Of a stretch of 22,062 nt of DNA, positions 1 through 6,223 are shown piece after piece (positions within the stretch are counted from its first letter, which is position 1; each line of letters begins with the position of its first letter). This DNA comes from an uncultured Alphaproteobacteria bacterium (lineage in GTDB: Bacteria; Pseudomonadota; Alphaproteobacteria; Caulobacterales; Caulobacteraceae): positions 1-22,062 of the forward strand of contig CAIZKE010000273.1 of the NCBI GenBank assembly GCA_903933475.1, written 5' to 3'. The position numbers were made by a program, and so were the translations under genes. The notes under the pieces are model-generated. The model ran no database searches. It was not told where the DNA came from and saw only the letters and a list, made by a program, of their open reading frames with translations.

Positions 1-151
1 CCGGCTGCAGAAGTGGCCGGATGCGGCGGGAGCCACCGCCAGCAATGAAGGCGGCGTAGCGCCCGTGGTCGGCGGTCAGCAGTTCGGCGATGGCGCCATT
101 CTCGCCGTGGGACCGGGCCGACAGGACAAAGGCGTCGTCCTCGAACTCCAC
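1..151 (-). CDS. recO: DNA repair protein RecO, N-terminal part (cut by window edge)
   Basis: RecO is a recombination mediator that works with RecF/RecR to load RecA on gapped DNA. Only the first 50 codons are present; the gene runs off the left edge. Reading from a GTG at 151, the protein begins VEFEDDAFVLSARSHGENG and continues with GRYAAFIAGGGSRRIRPLLQ, which matches the RecO N-terminal OB fold (start, then the G-G-x-S-R-R loop). The start lies 9 bases after the era stop, and the GGGG of the era stop region can serve as ribosome binding site, so it is the last visible gene of the pyrE-to-recO run. Identification rests on this short stretch plus the well-known era-recO adjacency. Confidence 0.85.
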   Translation of the reverse strand, partial: MEFEDDAFVLSARSHGENGAIAELLTADHGRYAAFIAGGGSRRIRPLLQP

Positions 152-160
152 GCCCTGCCC

Positions 161-1093
161 CTAGGCCTCGAAATCGAGCCCGACGTCGCCGTAGAATTCC
201 CGGCGGTCGGCCCAGCGCTCGTCGACCTTAACGGTCAGGAAGAGGTGCACCGGGCGGTCCAGGAGTTCGGTCAGTTCCTCTCGTGACTTCTGGCCAATCC
301 ACTTCAGCGTCTGGCCGTTGCGGCCCAGGACGATGGGGCGCTGGCTTTCGCGTTCGACATAGAGGGTCTGCTCGATGCGGACCGAGCCGTCCTGCCGCTC
401 GCTGAAGGCGGTGGTCTCTACCGCGGCGGCGTAGGGAAGCTCCTCGTGAACCCGCAGGTAGACCTTCTCCCGGGTGATCTCGGCGGCCAGCAGGCGCACG
501 GGCAGGTCGGCAGTCTGGTCGGCGGGATAGAGCCAGGGGCTCTCCGGCATGAGCTCGGCAAGCCGCTGCAGGAGGTCGTCGACGCCGGAGCCATCCGCCG
601 CTGAGATCATGAAGACCTCGGAATAGACGCCGGTGTCGAAGAACCGGGCGGACAGGGCCAGAAGGCGCTCGCGCTTGATCCCGTCGATCTTGTTCAGGGC
701 CAGGATCGCCTTGCGCCCAGACCGCTTCAGGCCCTCAATGATGGTCTCGACGTCCTCGTGGGCCTTGCGGTCCGCGCCACGGCCCTCGCCGGCGTCCATA
801 GCCAGCTCGGCCTGGACATCCACGAGGTGGACCACCGTATCAGCCTCCTCCGCCCCGCCCCAGGCCGAACGCACCATGGCCCGGTCCAGACGCCGCCGCG
901 GCGTGAAGATCCCCGGGGTGTCGACGAGGACGATCTGGCTCTCGCCGGACAGGGCGACTCCGCGGACCGGGAAACGCGTCGTCTGCACCTTGCGGGTGAC
1001 GATGGAAACCTTGGCGCCCACCAGGCGGTTGGTCAGGGTGGACTTGCCCGCATTGGGCGCGCCGATGATGGCGGCGAAACCGGCGCGGGTCAT
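161..1093 (-). CDS. era: GTPase Era
   Basis: Era is a GTP-binding protein that binds the 3' end of 16S rRNA through a KH domain and assists 30S subunit maturation. The 310-residue protein has the P-loop GAPNAGKS (residues 11-18), the switch region QTTR (about 37-40), DTPG (58-61), NKID (134-137) and the G5 segment SAADG near 164. A C-terminal KH domain contains GRNG at about 257-260. The length is normal for the family; about 12 residues around 100-112 look like a short insertion before the GLKRSGRKAILALNKID segment. The ATG at 1093 overlaps the rnc stop as ATGA, indicating translational coupling. recO follows directly. Confidence 0.97.
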   Translation of the reverse strand: MTRAGFAAIIGAPNAGKSTLTNRLVGAKVSIVTRKVQTTRFPVRGVALSGESQIVLVDTPGIFTPRRRLDRAMVRSAWGGAEEADTVVHLVDVQAELAMDAGEGRGADRKAHEDVETIIEGLKRSGRKAILALNKIDGIKRERLLALSARFFDTGVYSEVFMISAADGSGVDDLLQRLAELMPESPWLYPADQTADLPVRLLAAEITREKVYLRVHEELPYAAAVETTAFSERQDGSVRIEQTLYVERESQRPIVLGRNGQTLKWIGQKSREELTELLDRPVHLFLTVKVDERWADRREFYGDVGLDFEA

Positions 1094-1797
1094 GGCTGGA
1101 TCTTCTCCCTTTCGAGGAACAGTGCGGCGGCGGCCTTCTCGGCCTCGCGCTTGGAACGGCCGGCACCCGTGGCCGGCTCAAGGCCCGGAAGTCGGGCCTC
1201 GATAGTGAATCTGGGATCGTGCGGCGGGCCTTCGGCAGACACCACCACGTAGGCTGGCGGCGGCAGGCCCAGGCCCATGGCCCATTCCTGCAGGCGGGTC
1301 TTGGAATCGCGGTCTGGCCCTGCGTCCAGGCTGGCGGCGAGGTCGCCCCAGCCGATCCGGAAGAAGCTCCGTGCCGCTTCCGGCCCGCCGTCCAGGTAGA
1401 GGGCCGCCATCAGGGCTTCGCAGGCGTCGCCGAGGACCCGCTCGCTGTCCCGGGCACCGATCCGGGCGGCACTGGCGTCCAGCCTGAGGGCGTCGGGAAG
1501 ACCGATGTTGCGTGCGACTTCGGCGCAGGCGCCGGAATTGACCAGGCGGTTGAGCCAGCGGGCGAGTTCGCCCTCCCGCGCCGCTGGGAAAGCCTGGCAG
1601 AGGTGCTCGGCAGCCATAAGGTTCAGGACACGGTCGCCAAGGAACTCCAGGCGCTCGTTATCTCGCGCCGGGGTGCCGCCATTGCCGACGCTGGCATGGG
1701 TCAGGGCGCGCTCGAGGAGATCGCGATCTGTGAAGACCCGGCCGACCCGCGCTTCGAGCGCGGCGACGGCCGCCTTGCGCCTGTCCGGCCGTGTCAG
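1090..1797 (-). CDS. rnc: Ribonuclease III, probable CTG start
   Basis: RNase III cleaves double-stranded RNA in rRNA processing and mRNA turnover. The signature NERLEFLGDRVLNL contains the first acidic pair, and GDACEALMAALYLDGG contains the second Asp/Glu pair. A double-stranded RNA binding domain follows (about residues 165-235, ending RSKREAEKAAAALFLEREK). The first in-frame ATG (1617) lies inside the catalytic domain, after the LEFLGD motif, so it cannot be the start. Upstream, no in-frame ATG, GTG or TTG exists back into lepB. The best start is CTG at 1797, overlapping the lepB stop as CTGA and preceded by AAGGTG (1803-1808) with a 5-base spacer. This gives 235 residues, the usual length. 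The identity is firm; the start is inferred. Confidence 0.93.
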   Translation of the reverse strand: MTRPDRRKAAVAALEARVGRVFTDRDLLERALTHASVGNGGTPARDNERLEFLGDRVLNLMAAEHLCQAFPAAREGELARWLNRLVNSGACAEVARNIGLPDALRLDASAARIGARDSERVLGDACEALMAALYLDGGPEAARSFFRIGWGDLAASLDAGPDRDSKTRLQEWAMGLGLPPPAYVVVSAEGPPHDPRFTIEARLPGLEPATGAGRSKREAEKAAAALFLEREKIQP

Positions 1798-2558
1798 TGC
1801 AGCACCTTGCCGAAACGGCTCAGCCGCAGGTTCAGGACCCAGGTCCAGGGCTTGAAGAGCGAGGCACCGGCCGACCAGGACAGCAGGACCAGACGGGCCC
1901 GGCCGACCAGGTTCTCCCGGGGTACGAGACCCACGCCAATCTCCGACGGAAGGCGGCTGTCGGCCGAGTTGTCGCGGTTGTCGCCCATGAAGTAGTAGTG
2001 GCCTTCAGGAACGGTGACTTCCGGCGTGTCGTCCAGGTCGCCGTCGATCCCGAAGTCGTTGGTCATGTACTTTCGGCCGCCCGGGAGCGTTTCCTCGATC
2101 CGGGCCACGGGACGCACGAGTCCACTGCCGCCTGTCTCGGTGACCAGGGCCTTCTGCTCGCGCGGCACCGGCTCGCCATTGAGGTAGAGCACGCCCTGCC
2201 GCACCTGGACCCGGTCGCCCGGAACGCCGATCAGGCGCTTGATGTAGTCGGTGCGGTTATCCCGGGGCAGCTTGAAGACGATGATGTCCCCGCGCTTGGG
2301 CTCCTGGGCCAGGACCCGGCCCTCGAAGAACGACGGGCTGAAAGGGATGGAGTGCTTGGACCAGCCGTAATCGTACTTGGTGACGATGACGTAGTCGCCC
2401 TCATAGAGGTTCGGTTCCTCGGACGCCGAGGGAATGGTGAAGGGCTGGAACAGCAGCACCCTCAGAAGGAGGGCGATCAACAGGGCGACCGCGACGGTCT
2501 TGACGATCTCGATCGTCTCGTTGCGTTCGTCCTCGGGCGGTGAAATCGTCTCGGTCAT
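1794..2558 (-). CDS. lepB: Signal peptidase I
   Basis: Signal peptidase I is a membrane-bound Ser/Lys protease that removes signal peptides from exported proteins. The 254-residue protein has one N-terminal membrane segment (about 20-38). The catalytic Ser is Ser46 in the segment PSASEEPNLYEGDY, the general-base Lys is Lys107 in YIKRLIGVPGD, and the conserved box GDNRDNSADSR is near the C-terminus. Oddly, the residue after the catalytic Ser is Glu47, where the family consensus SxSM has Met. The start is ATG at 2558 with GGAAGG 5 bases upstream. A 73-base gap separates it from acpS. Its stop overlaps the proposed CTG start of rnc. Conserved neighbours (acpS, rnc, era) support the call. Confidence 0.95.
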   Translation of the reverse strand: MTETISPPEDERNETIEIVKTVAVALLIALLLRVLLFQPFTIPSASEEPNLYEGDYVIVTKYDYGWSKHSIPFSPSFFEGRVLAQEPKRGDIIVFKLPRDNRTDYIKRLIGVPGDRVQVRQGVLYLNGEPVPREQKALVTETGGSGLVRPVARIEETLPGGRKYMTNDFGIDGDLDDTPEVTVPEGHYYFMGDNRDNSADSRLPSEIGVGLVPRENLVGRARLVLLSWSAGASLFKPWTWVLNLRLSRFGKVLH

Positions 2559-2561
2559 GGG

Positions 2562-2587
2562 CCTTCCGGATCAGCGTTCGGTCCGGA
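2562..2587 (-). promoter_or_regulatory. lepB ribosome binding site beside a small inverted repeat
   Basis: The lepB ribosome binding site GGAAGG (2562-2567, minus strand) overlaps one arm of a repeat TCCGGA / TCCGGA (2565-2570 and 2582-2587). Each arm is self-complementary, so the two can pair across an 11-base loop. This is the only structure I see in the 73-base acpS-lepB gap. Six-base GC-rich arms are common in this composition, so a regulatory role is only possible. Confidence 0.25.
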
Positions 2588-2631
2588 CATACCGCAAACC
2601 GACAGGCCCGCACGTGAAAACTTGGAAACGC

Positions 2632-3033
2632 CTAGGCCTCCGGGACGGCTTCGATGATCACGAAGGCCTGGGCGTAGGGGGCGTCGTCGGTCATGGACAG
2701 ATGGATCACAGCCTTGTGCCCGGGCGGGGTCATCTCGGCCAGCCGGGCGGCCGCCCCGCCGGTCAAGGCCAGGGTCGGCTGGCCCGAGCGCAGGTTCACC
2801 ACCCCCATGTCGCGCCAGAAGACACCCCGCCTCAGGCCGGTGCCCAGGGCCTTGGCGCAGGCTTCCTTGGCCGCAAAACGCTTGGCGTAGCTGGCCGCGG
2901 CGTCGGGCTTGGCCTCCGAACGGCGGCGTTCGAGCTCGGTGAAACAGCGGTTGCGGAAACGGTCGCCGAACCGGTCCAGGCTGGCCTGGATACGCCGGAT
3001 GTCAGTCAGGTCCGAGCCGATGCCCAGGATCAT
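2632..3033 (-). CDS. acpS: Holo-[acyl-carrier-protein] synthase
   Basis: AcpS transfers the 4'-phosphopantetheine arm of coenzyme A onto apo-acyl carrier protein, activating it for fatty acid synthesis. The 133-residue protein starts MILGIGSDLTDIRRI, where the Asp of GSDLTD is a metal ligand. It contains the second family motif AKRFAAKEACAKALGTGL and ends with the usual HLSMTDDAPYAQAFVI strand. Length and both motifs are typical. The ATG at 3033 overlaps the pdxJ stop as ATGA. The pdxJ-acpS-lepB order is the standard one in many Proteobacteria. Confidence 0.96.
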   Translation of the reverse strand: MILGIGSDLTDIRRIQASLDRFGDRFRNRCFTELERRRSEAKPDAAASYAKRFAAKEACAKALGTGLRRGVFWRDMGVVNLRSGQPTLALTGGAAARLAEMTPPGHKAVIHLSMTDDAPYAQAFVIIEAVPEA

Positions 3034-3788
3034 GCCACTGCCGTGGCCCGGGCTGCATCCATGCGCTCGCGCATGCCACGGATCGCGGCGGGCAGGCCCA
3101 GGAAGACCGCCTCACCAATAAGGAAGTGGCCGATGTTCAGCTCGCGCATCTCAGGGATGGCGGCCACAGGGCCAACAGTGGCGTAGTCGATGCCGTGACC
3201 GGCGTGGACCTCCAGGCCCGCATCCGCCGCCCTGCGGGCCACCCGGGCCAGCGTGGCAAGGTACGCGCCTGCCTTTGGATCACCGGCCCGGACCGCGTCG
3301 CAGAAGGGTCCCGTGGTGAACTCCACAATCTGGGCGCCGGCCGCTGCGGCGGCGTCCACCTGGTCGTCCCGGGCGTCGATGAAACATGAGACCCGGATTC
3401 CTGCGCCCGCCAGACGGCGCACGGCCGGAGCTATGCGGTCGAAGCCGCCGGCAAGGTCCAGTCCGCCCTCCGTCGTGACCTCCTCGCGCCGCTCCGGCAC
3501 GAGGCAGGCGGCGTGGGGTGCCAGCTTCAGGGCCAGGGCCTCCATCTCGGCGGTGACCGCCATCTCGAAGTTCAAGGGCCGACCAAGGCGCTGGCAAAGG
3601 GCTGCCAGGGCGGCGATGTCGGCATCGCGGATGTGGCGGCGGTCCTCACGGAGGTGGGCGGTAATTCCGTCCGCCCCAGCCGCGATGGCGACCTCGGCGG
3701 CCCTCAGGGGGTCGGGATAGGTCTCGCCACGCGCGTTCCGAAGGGTCGCCACGTGGTCGATGTTCACGCCAAGCCGGAGCGGGGTCAC
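3030..3788 (-). CDS. pdxJ: Pyridoxine 5'-phosphate synthase
   Basis: PdxJ condenses 1-deoxyxylulose 5-phosphate with 3-amino-2-oxopropyl phosphate to form pyridoxine 5'-phosphate in vitamin B6 synthesis. The protein is a TIM barrel opening with LRLGVNIDHVATLRNARG. It carries HLREDRRHI (catalytic His45, Arg47 and His52 by this numbering), the NFEMA Glu and the late EVHAGHGIDY motif. I chose the GTG at 3788, giving 252 residues. The frame is open back to 3989, but that extension is Arg/Pro/Gly-rich, overlaps pyrE and resembles no PdxJ. GTG at 3788 overlaps the pyrE stop as GTGA. The 3' end overlaps acpS by 4 bases. Confidence 0.95.
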   Translation of the reverse strand: MTPLRLGVNIDHVATLRNARGETYPDPLRAAEVAIAAGADGITAHLREDRRHIRDADIAALAALCQRLGRPLNFEMAVTAEMEALALKLAPHAACLVPERREEVTTEGGLDLAGGFDRIAPAVRRLAGAGIRVSCFIDARDDQVDAAAAAGAQIVEFTTGPFCDAVRAGDPKAGAYLATLARVARRAADAGLEVHAGHGIDYATVGPVAAIPEMRELNIGHFLIGEAVFLGLPAAIRGMRERMDAARATAVA

Positions 3789-4369
3789 TTGGACAGCCGC
3801 CGGCTGCCCGGGTCCTCGATGGGGATGGCCGCCAGCTCTGGCGGCAACTGGTCGGCCGGATAGGCGGGGACGTCGAGCTGGGCCAGGGCAACCAGGGGCG
3901 CGCCAGGGTCTGCCCGGCCGCCGGAGCGATCGACGATGCAGGCGGCGACCACCACATTCCCCCCGGCCTTGCGGATGGCCTCGACGCATTCCCGAGATGA
4001 CAGGCCGGTGGTGACGATGTCCTCGACCATGGCGACCCGGGCGCCCTCAGGGATCTCGAAGGCCCGGCGCAGGCGGAACTCGCCCCCTTCCCGCTCGACA
4101 TAGACCGAGGGGACGCCCAGATGCCGGGCCGTCTCGTAACCGGGGATGATCCCGCCCACAGCCGGCGAGACGCAGATATCCACCTCGCCGACCGCAGCGC
4201 GGATCTTCTCCGCCAGGGCCCGGCAGAGGCGCTCGGTGCGGTCGGGACTCTGGAAGACCAGGTTTTTCTGCAGGAAGACGCCGGAATGCAGTCCGCTGGA
4301 CAGGACGAAATGGCCCTCCCGCAGGGCGCCGGCGGCGCGGAATTCGTCGAGGACCTGTTCGGTGTTCAT
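3785..4369 (-). CDS. pyrE: Orotate phosphoribosyltransferase
   Basis: PyrE converts orotate and PRPP to orotidine 5'-monophosphate in pyrimidine synthesis. The 194-residue protein has the PRPP-binding motif VEDIVTTG (115-122), the N-terminal GHFVLSSGLHSG substrate loop and the VEREGGEFRLRRAF flexible loop. This matches the shorter alphaproteobacterial form. The ATG at 4369 has AAGGAG 8 bases upstream. Only 23 bases separate it from the upstream EamA gene on the same strand, so it may be transcribed with it. The stop overlaps the pdxJ GTG. Confidence 0.95.
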   Translation of the reverse strand: MNTEQVLDEFRAAGALREGHFVLSSGLHSGVFLQKNLVFQSPDRTERLCRALAEKIRAAVGEVDICVSPAVGGIIPGYETARHLGVPSVYVEREGGEFRLRRAFEIPEGARVAMVEDIVTTGLSSRECVEAIRKAGGNVVVAACIVDRSGGRADPGAPLVALAQLDVPAYPADQLPPELAAIPIEDPGSRRLSK

Positions 4370-4392
4370 GGCAGCGCTCCTTGCCCGTGGGA

Positions 4393-5289
4393 TTAGCCGA
4401 CGGCACCGCCCCTGTCACGCCGGAGGCCGAGACCTGGAAGGCTGTTCATGGCCAGGCCGGCGATCACCAGGGCGGCGGCGGCCAGCTTCCAAGGTGGAAG
4501 CGGCTCGCCCAGGGCCAGGGCCGACGCCGTCAGGCCGAAAACCGGTACCAGAAGGGCCCAGGGTGAGACCACCGACGCGGGGTGGCGTGCCAGGAGCCAG
4601 CCCCAGACGGCATACCCGAAGAGGGTGTTGCCGAAGGACTGGTAGAGTAGTTCCGCCCAGAGGGTCGGGGTCATGGTCGCCACCGAGCGGATCATCGCTG
4701 GTGCGCCCTCGAACACCAGGGCCAGGATCAGCAGGGGGGGGATGGAAAACAGGCTCGCCCAGACCACGAAGGCCAGGCTCGGCGCCTCGGGGGTCGCCCT
4801 CTGGACCATGTTGCCGAGGGCCCAGCTCAGGGCCGCGACCAGGACCATGGCGAGGCCCAGCGAGGTCGTCGTCGCATCCAGGTGCAGCAGGATCACCCCC
4901 AGGCCAGCGGCAGCCAGACCAAGGGCCAGCCCCTGGCGCAGGGCCAGGCGCTCGCCACCCAGCCAGACGGAAAGCCCGATGGTGATGAAGACCTGGCTCT
5001 GCACCACCAGCGAGGCGAGGCCCGGCGAGATGCGCCCGTTCATCGCGAAATAGAGCACGCCGAACTGGCCGACGCCGATCAACACCCCATAAGCCGCGAG
5101 ATTGCGCCAGGGAATCTGAGGACGCTTCAGGAAGAAGGCCGCCGGGAGGAAGGCGAAGACAAAGCGCAGGGTCGCGAAGGTGAAGGGCGGGAAGTGCGCG
5201 AGGGCCGATTTGATGACGGCGAAATTGGTTCCCCAGACCGCCACGACGGCCAGGGCCAGAAGGGCGTGGCGCCAGGACATTGCGTTCAT
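4393..5289 (-). CDS. EamA-family (DMT superfamily) inner-membrane exporter
   Basis: This is a multi-pass membrane protein with two EamA repeats and roughly ten hydrophobic helices. The first repeat begins LLALAVVAVWGTNFAVIKSAL, with the family's W-G-x-N-F signature. The second begins near ALSWALGNMVQRATPEA. Related proteins export amino acids or other metabolites; the substrate here cannot be read from the sequence. I chose ATG 5289 (298 residues), which has AAGGGG 6 bases upstream. An ATG at 5280 is also possible, and the frame is open to 5343. It is divergent from the TauD-like gene and sits directly upstream of pyrE. The coding strand contains an uninterrupted run of eight C (4734-4741) in the PPLLIL helix. 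Confidence 0.9.
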   Translation of the reverse strand: MNAMSWRHALLALAVVAVWGTNFAVIKSALAHFPPFTFATLRFVFAFLPAAFFLKRPQIPWRNLAAYGVLIGVGQFGVLYFAMNGRISPGLASLVVQSQVFITIGLSVWLGGERLALRQGLALGLAAAGLGVILLHLDATTTSLGLAMVLVAALSWALGNMVQRATPEAPSLAFVVWASLFSIPPLLILALVFEGAPAMIRSVATMTPTLWAELLYQSFGNTLFGYAVWGWLLARHPASVVSPWALLVPVFGLTASALALGEPLPPWKLAAAALVIAGLAMNSLPGLGLRRDRGGAVG

Positions 5290-5327
5290 CTCGGGCCCCT
5301 TCACCTGTGCCGTCGCCAGACCATCGT

Positions 5328-5356
5328 TTGCAGTGCTTTGCAACCGGGCGGCCGCC
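5328..5356. promoter_or_regulatory. Dyad symmetry in the EamA/TauD divergent intergenic region (candidate operator)
   Basis: The 101-base gap between the two divergent starts contains the inverted repeat TTGCA-N6-TGCAA (5328-5332 and 5339-5343). A 10-base perfect palindrome GGCGGCCGCC (5347-5356) follows. A dyad midway between divergent genes is a common place for a regulator to bind both promoters. No regulator gene lies next to the pair, and I could not identify clear -35/-10 boxes, so this is a candidate only. Confidence 0.3.
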
Positions 5357-5390
5357 GGGCATTGTGCGCCTCCGCCTGAGGGAGCACCGC

Positions 5391-6218
5391 ATGAGCCTGA
5401 CCATCCGCAAGGTCGCCGGAGCCCTGGGCGCCGAGATTTCCGGCGCCGACCTGTCCGCTGACCTGCCCGACAGCGTGATCGCCCAGATCCGCGCCGCCCT
5501 GGTCGAGCACCAGGTCATCTTCTTCCGCGACCAGTCCCTCAGCCCGGAAGACCAGGTGGCCTTCGGACGGCGGTTCGGGCCGCTGAACATCCACCCCTAT
5601 GTCCGCGGCATGGACGGGTATCCTGAGGTCATGGAGATCATCAAGGAGCCGGCGGACAGGACCAACTTTGGCGGCGGCTGGCACTCGGACACCTCCTTCC
5701 TCGAACGGCCCGCCATCGGCTCTATCCTGTACGCGCTGGAACTGCCGGAATGGGGCGGCGACACCCTCTTCTCCAGCCAGGTTGCGGCCTACGACGCCCT
5801 CTCGCCGGGCCTGAAGGCGACGCTGGAGGGCCTGAGCGCCGTGCACTCCGCAGGCCGGGAGTATTCTCCCCAGGGTCACTCCGCCCAGAAGCGCTCCTCG
5901 ATGAGCGTGGCCGAGGCCGAGGGTGCCGTGGGGGAGTTCATCCACCCCGTGGTGCTGGTGCATCCGGAATCCGGTCGCAAGGCCCTCTACGTCAACCCCG
6001 CCTTCACCCTGCGGTTCGAGGGCTGGACGAAGCGGGAGTCCCGCCCCCTCCTCGACTTCCTGTTCGAGCACTGCCGCTACGAGGGCTACACCTGCCGCTT
6101 CAACTGGCGACCGGGATCCGTGGCTTTCTGGGACAACCGGCAGGTCTGGCATTTTGCCCTGAACGACTATCCCGGCCAGCGCCGGTACATGCGCCGCGTC
6201 ACCGTCGATCCGGCCTGA
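5391..6218 (+). CDS. TauD/TfdA-family Fe(II)/2-oxoglutarate dioxygenase
   Basis: The 275-residue protein has the double-stranded beta-helix facial triad: His98 and Asp100 in GGGWHSDTSF and His254 in VWHFALNDY. Arg264/265 in PGQRR is placed to bind 2-oxoglutarate. The positions nearly match E. coli TauD (His99, Asp101, His255, Arg266). His68 in NIHPY sits where TauD has a taurine-contacting His. Members hydroxylate taurine, alkyl sulfates, 2,4-D and other small acids. A sulfonate or sulfate ester is plausible, but the substrate is not proven. The start is ATG 5391, preceded by GAGGGAG; the frame is open to 5280 but that part is non-conserved. It ends 5 bases from the convergent rsh stop. Confidence 0.9.
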   Translation: MSLTIRKVAGALGAEISGADLSADLPDSVIAQIRAALVEHQVIFFRDQSLSPEDQVAFGRRFGPLNIHPYVRGMDGYPEVMEIIKEPADRTNFGGGWHSDTSFLERPAIGSILYALELPEWGGDTLFSSQVAAYDALSPGLKATLEGLSAVHSAGREYSPQGHSAQKRSSMSVAEAEGAVGEFIHPVVLVHPESGRKALYVNPAFTLRFEGWTKRESRPLLDFLFEHCRYEGYTCRFNWRPGSVAFWDNRQVWHFALNDYPGQRRYMRRVTVDPA

Positions 6219-6223
6219 GGTCG

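Noticed and set aside
3789..3989. N-terminal extension of pdxJ to 3989
   Set aside because: The extra 67 residues overlap pyrE, are Arg/Pro/Gly-rich, and the GTG at 3788 in a GTGA overlap gives a normal-length protein.
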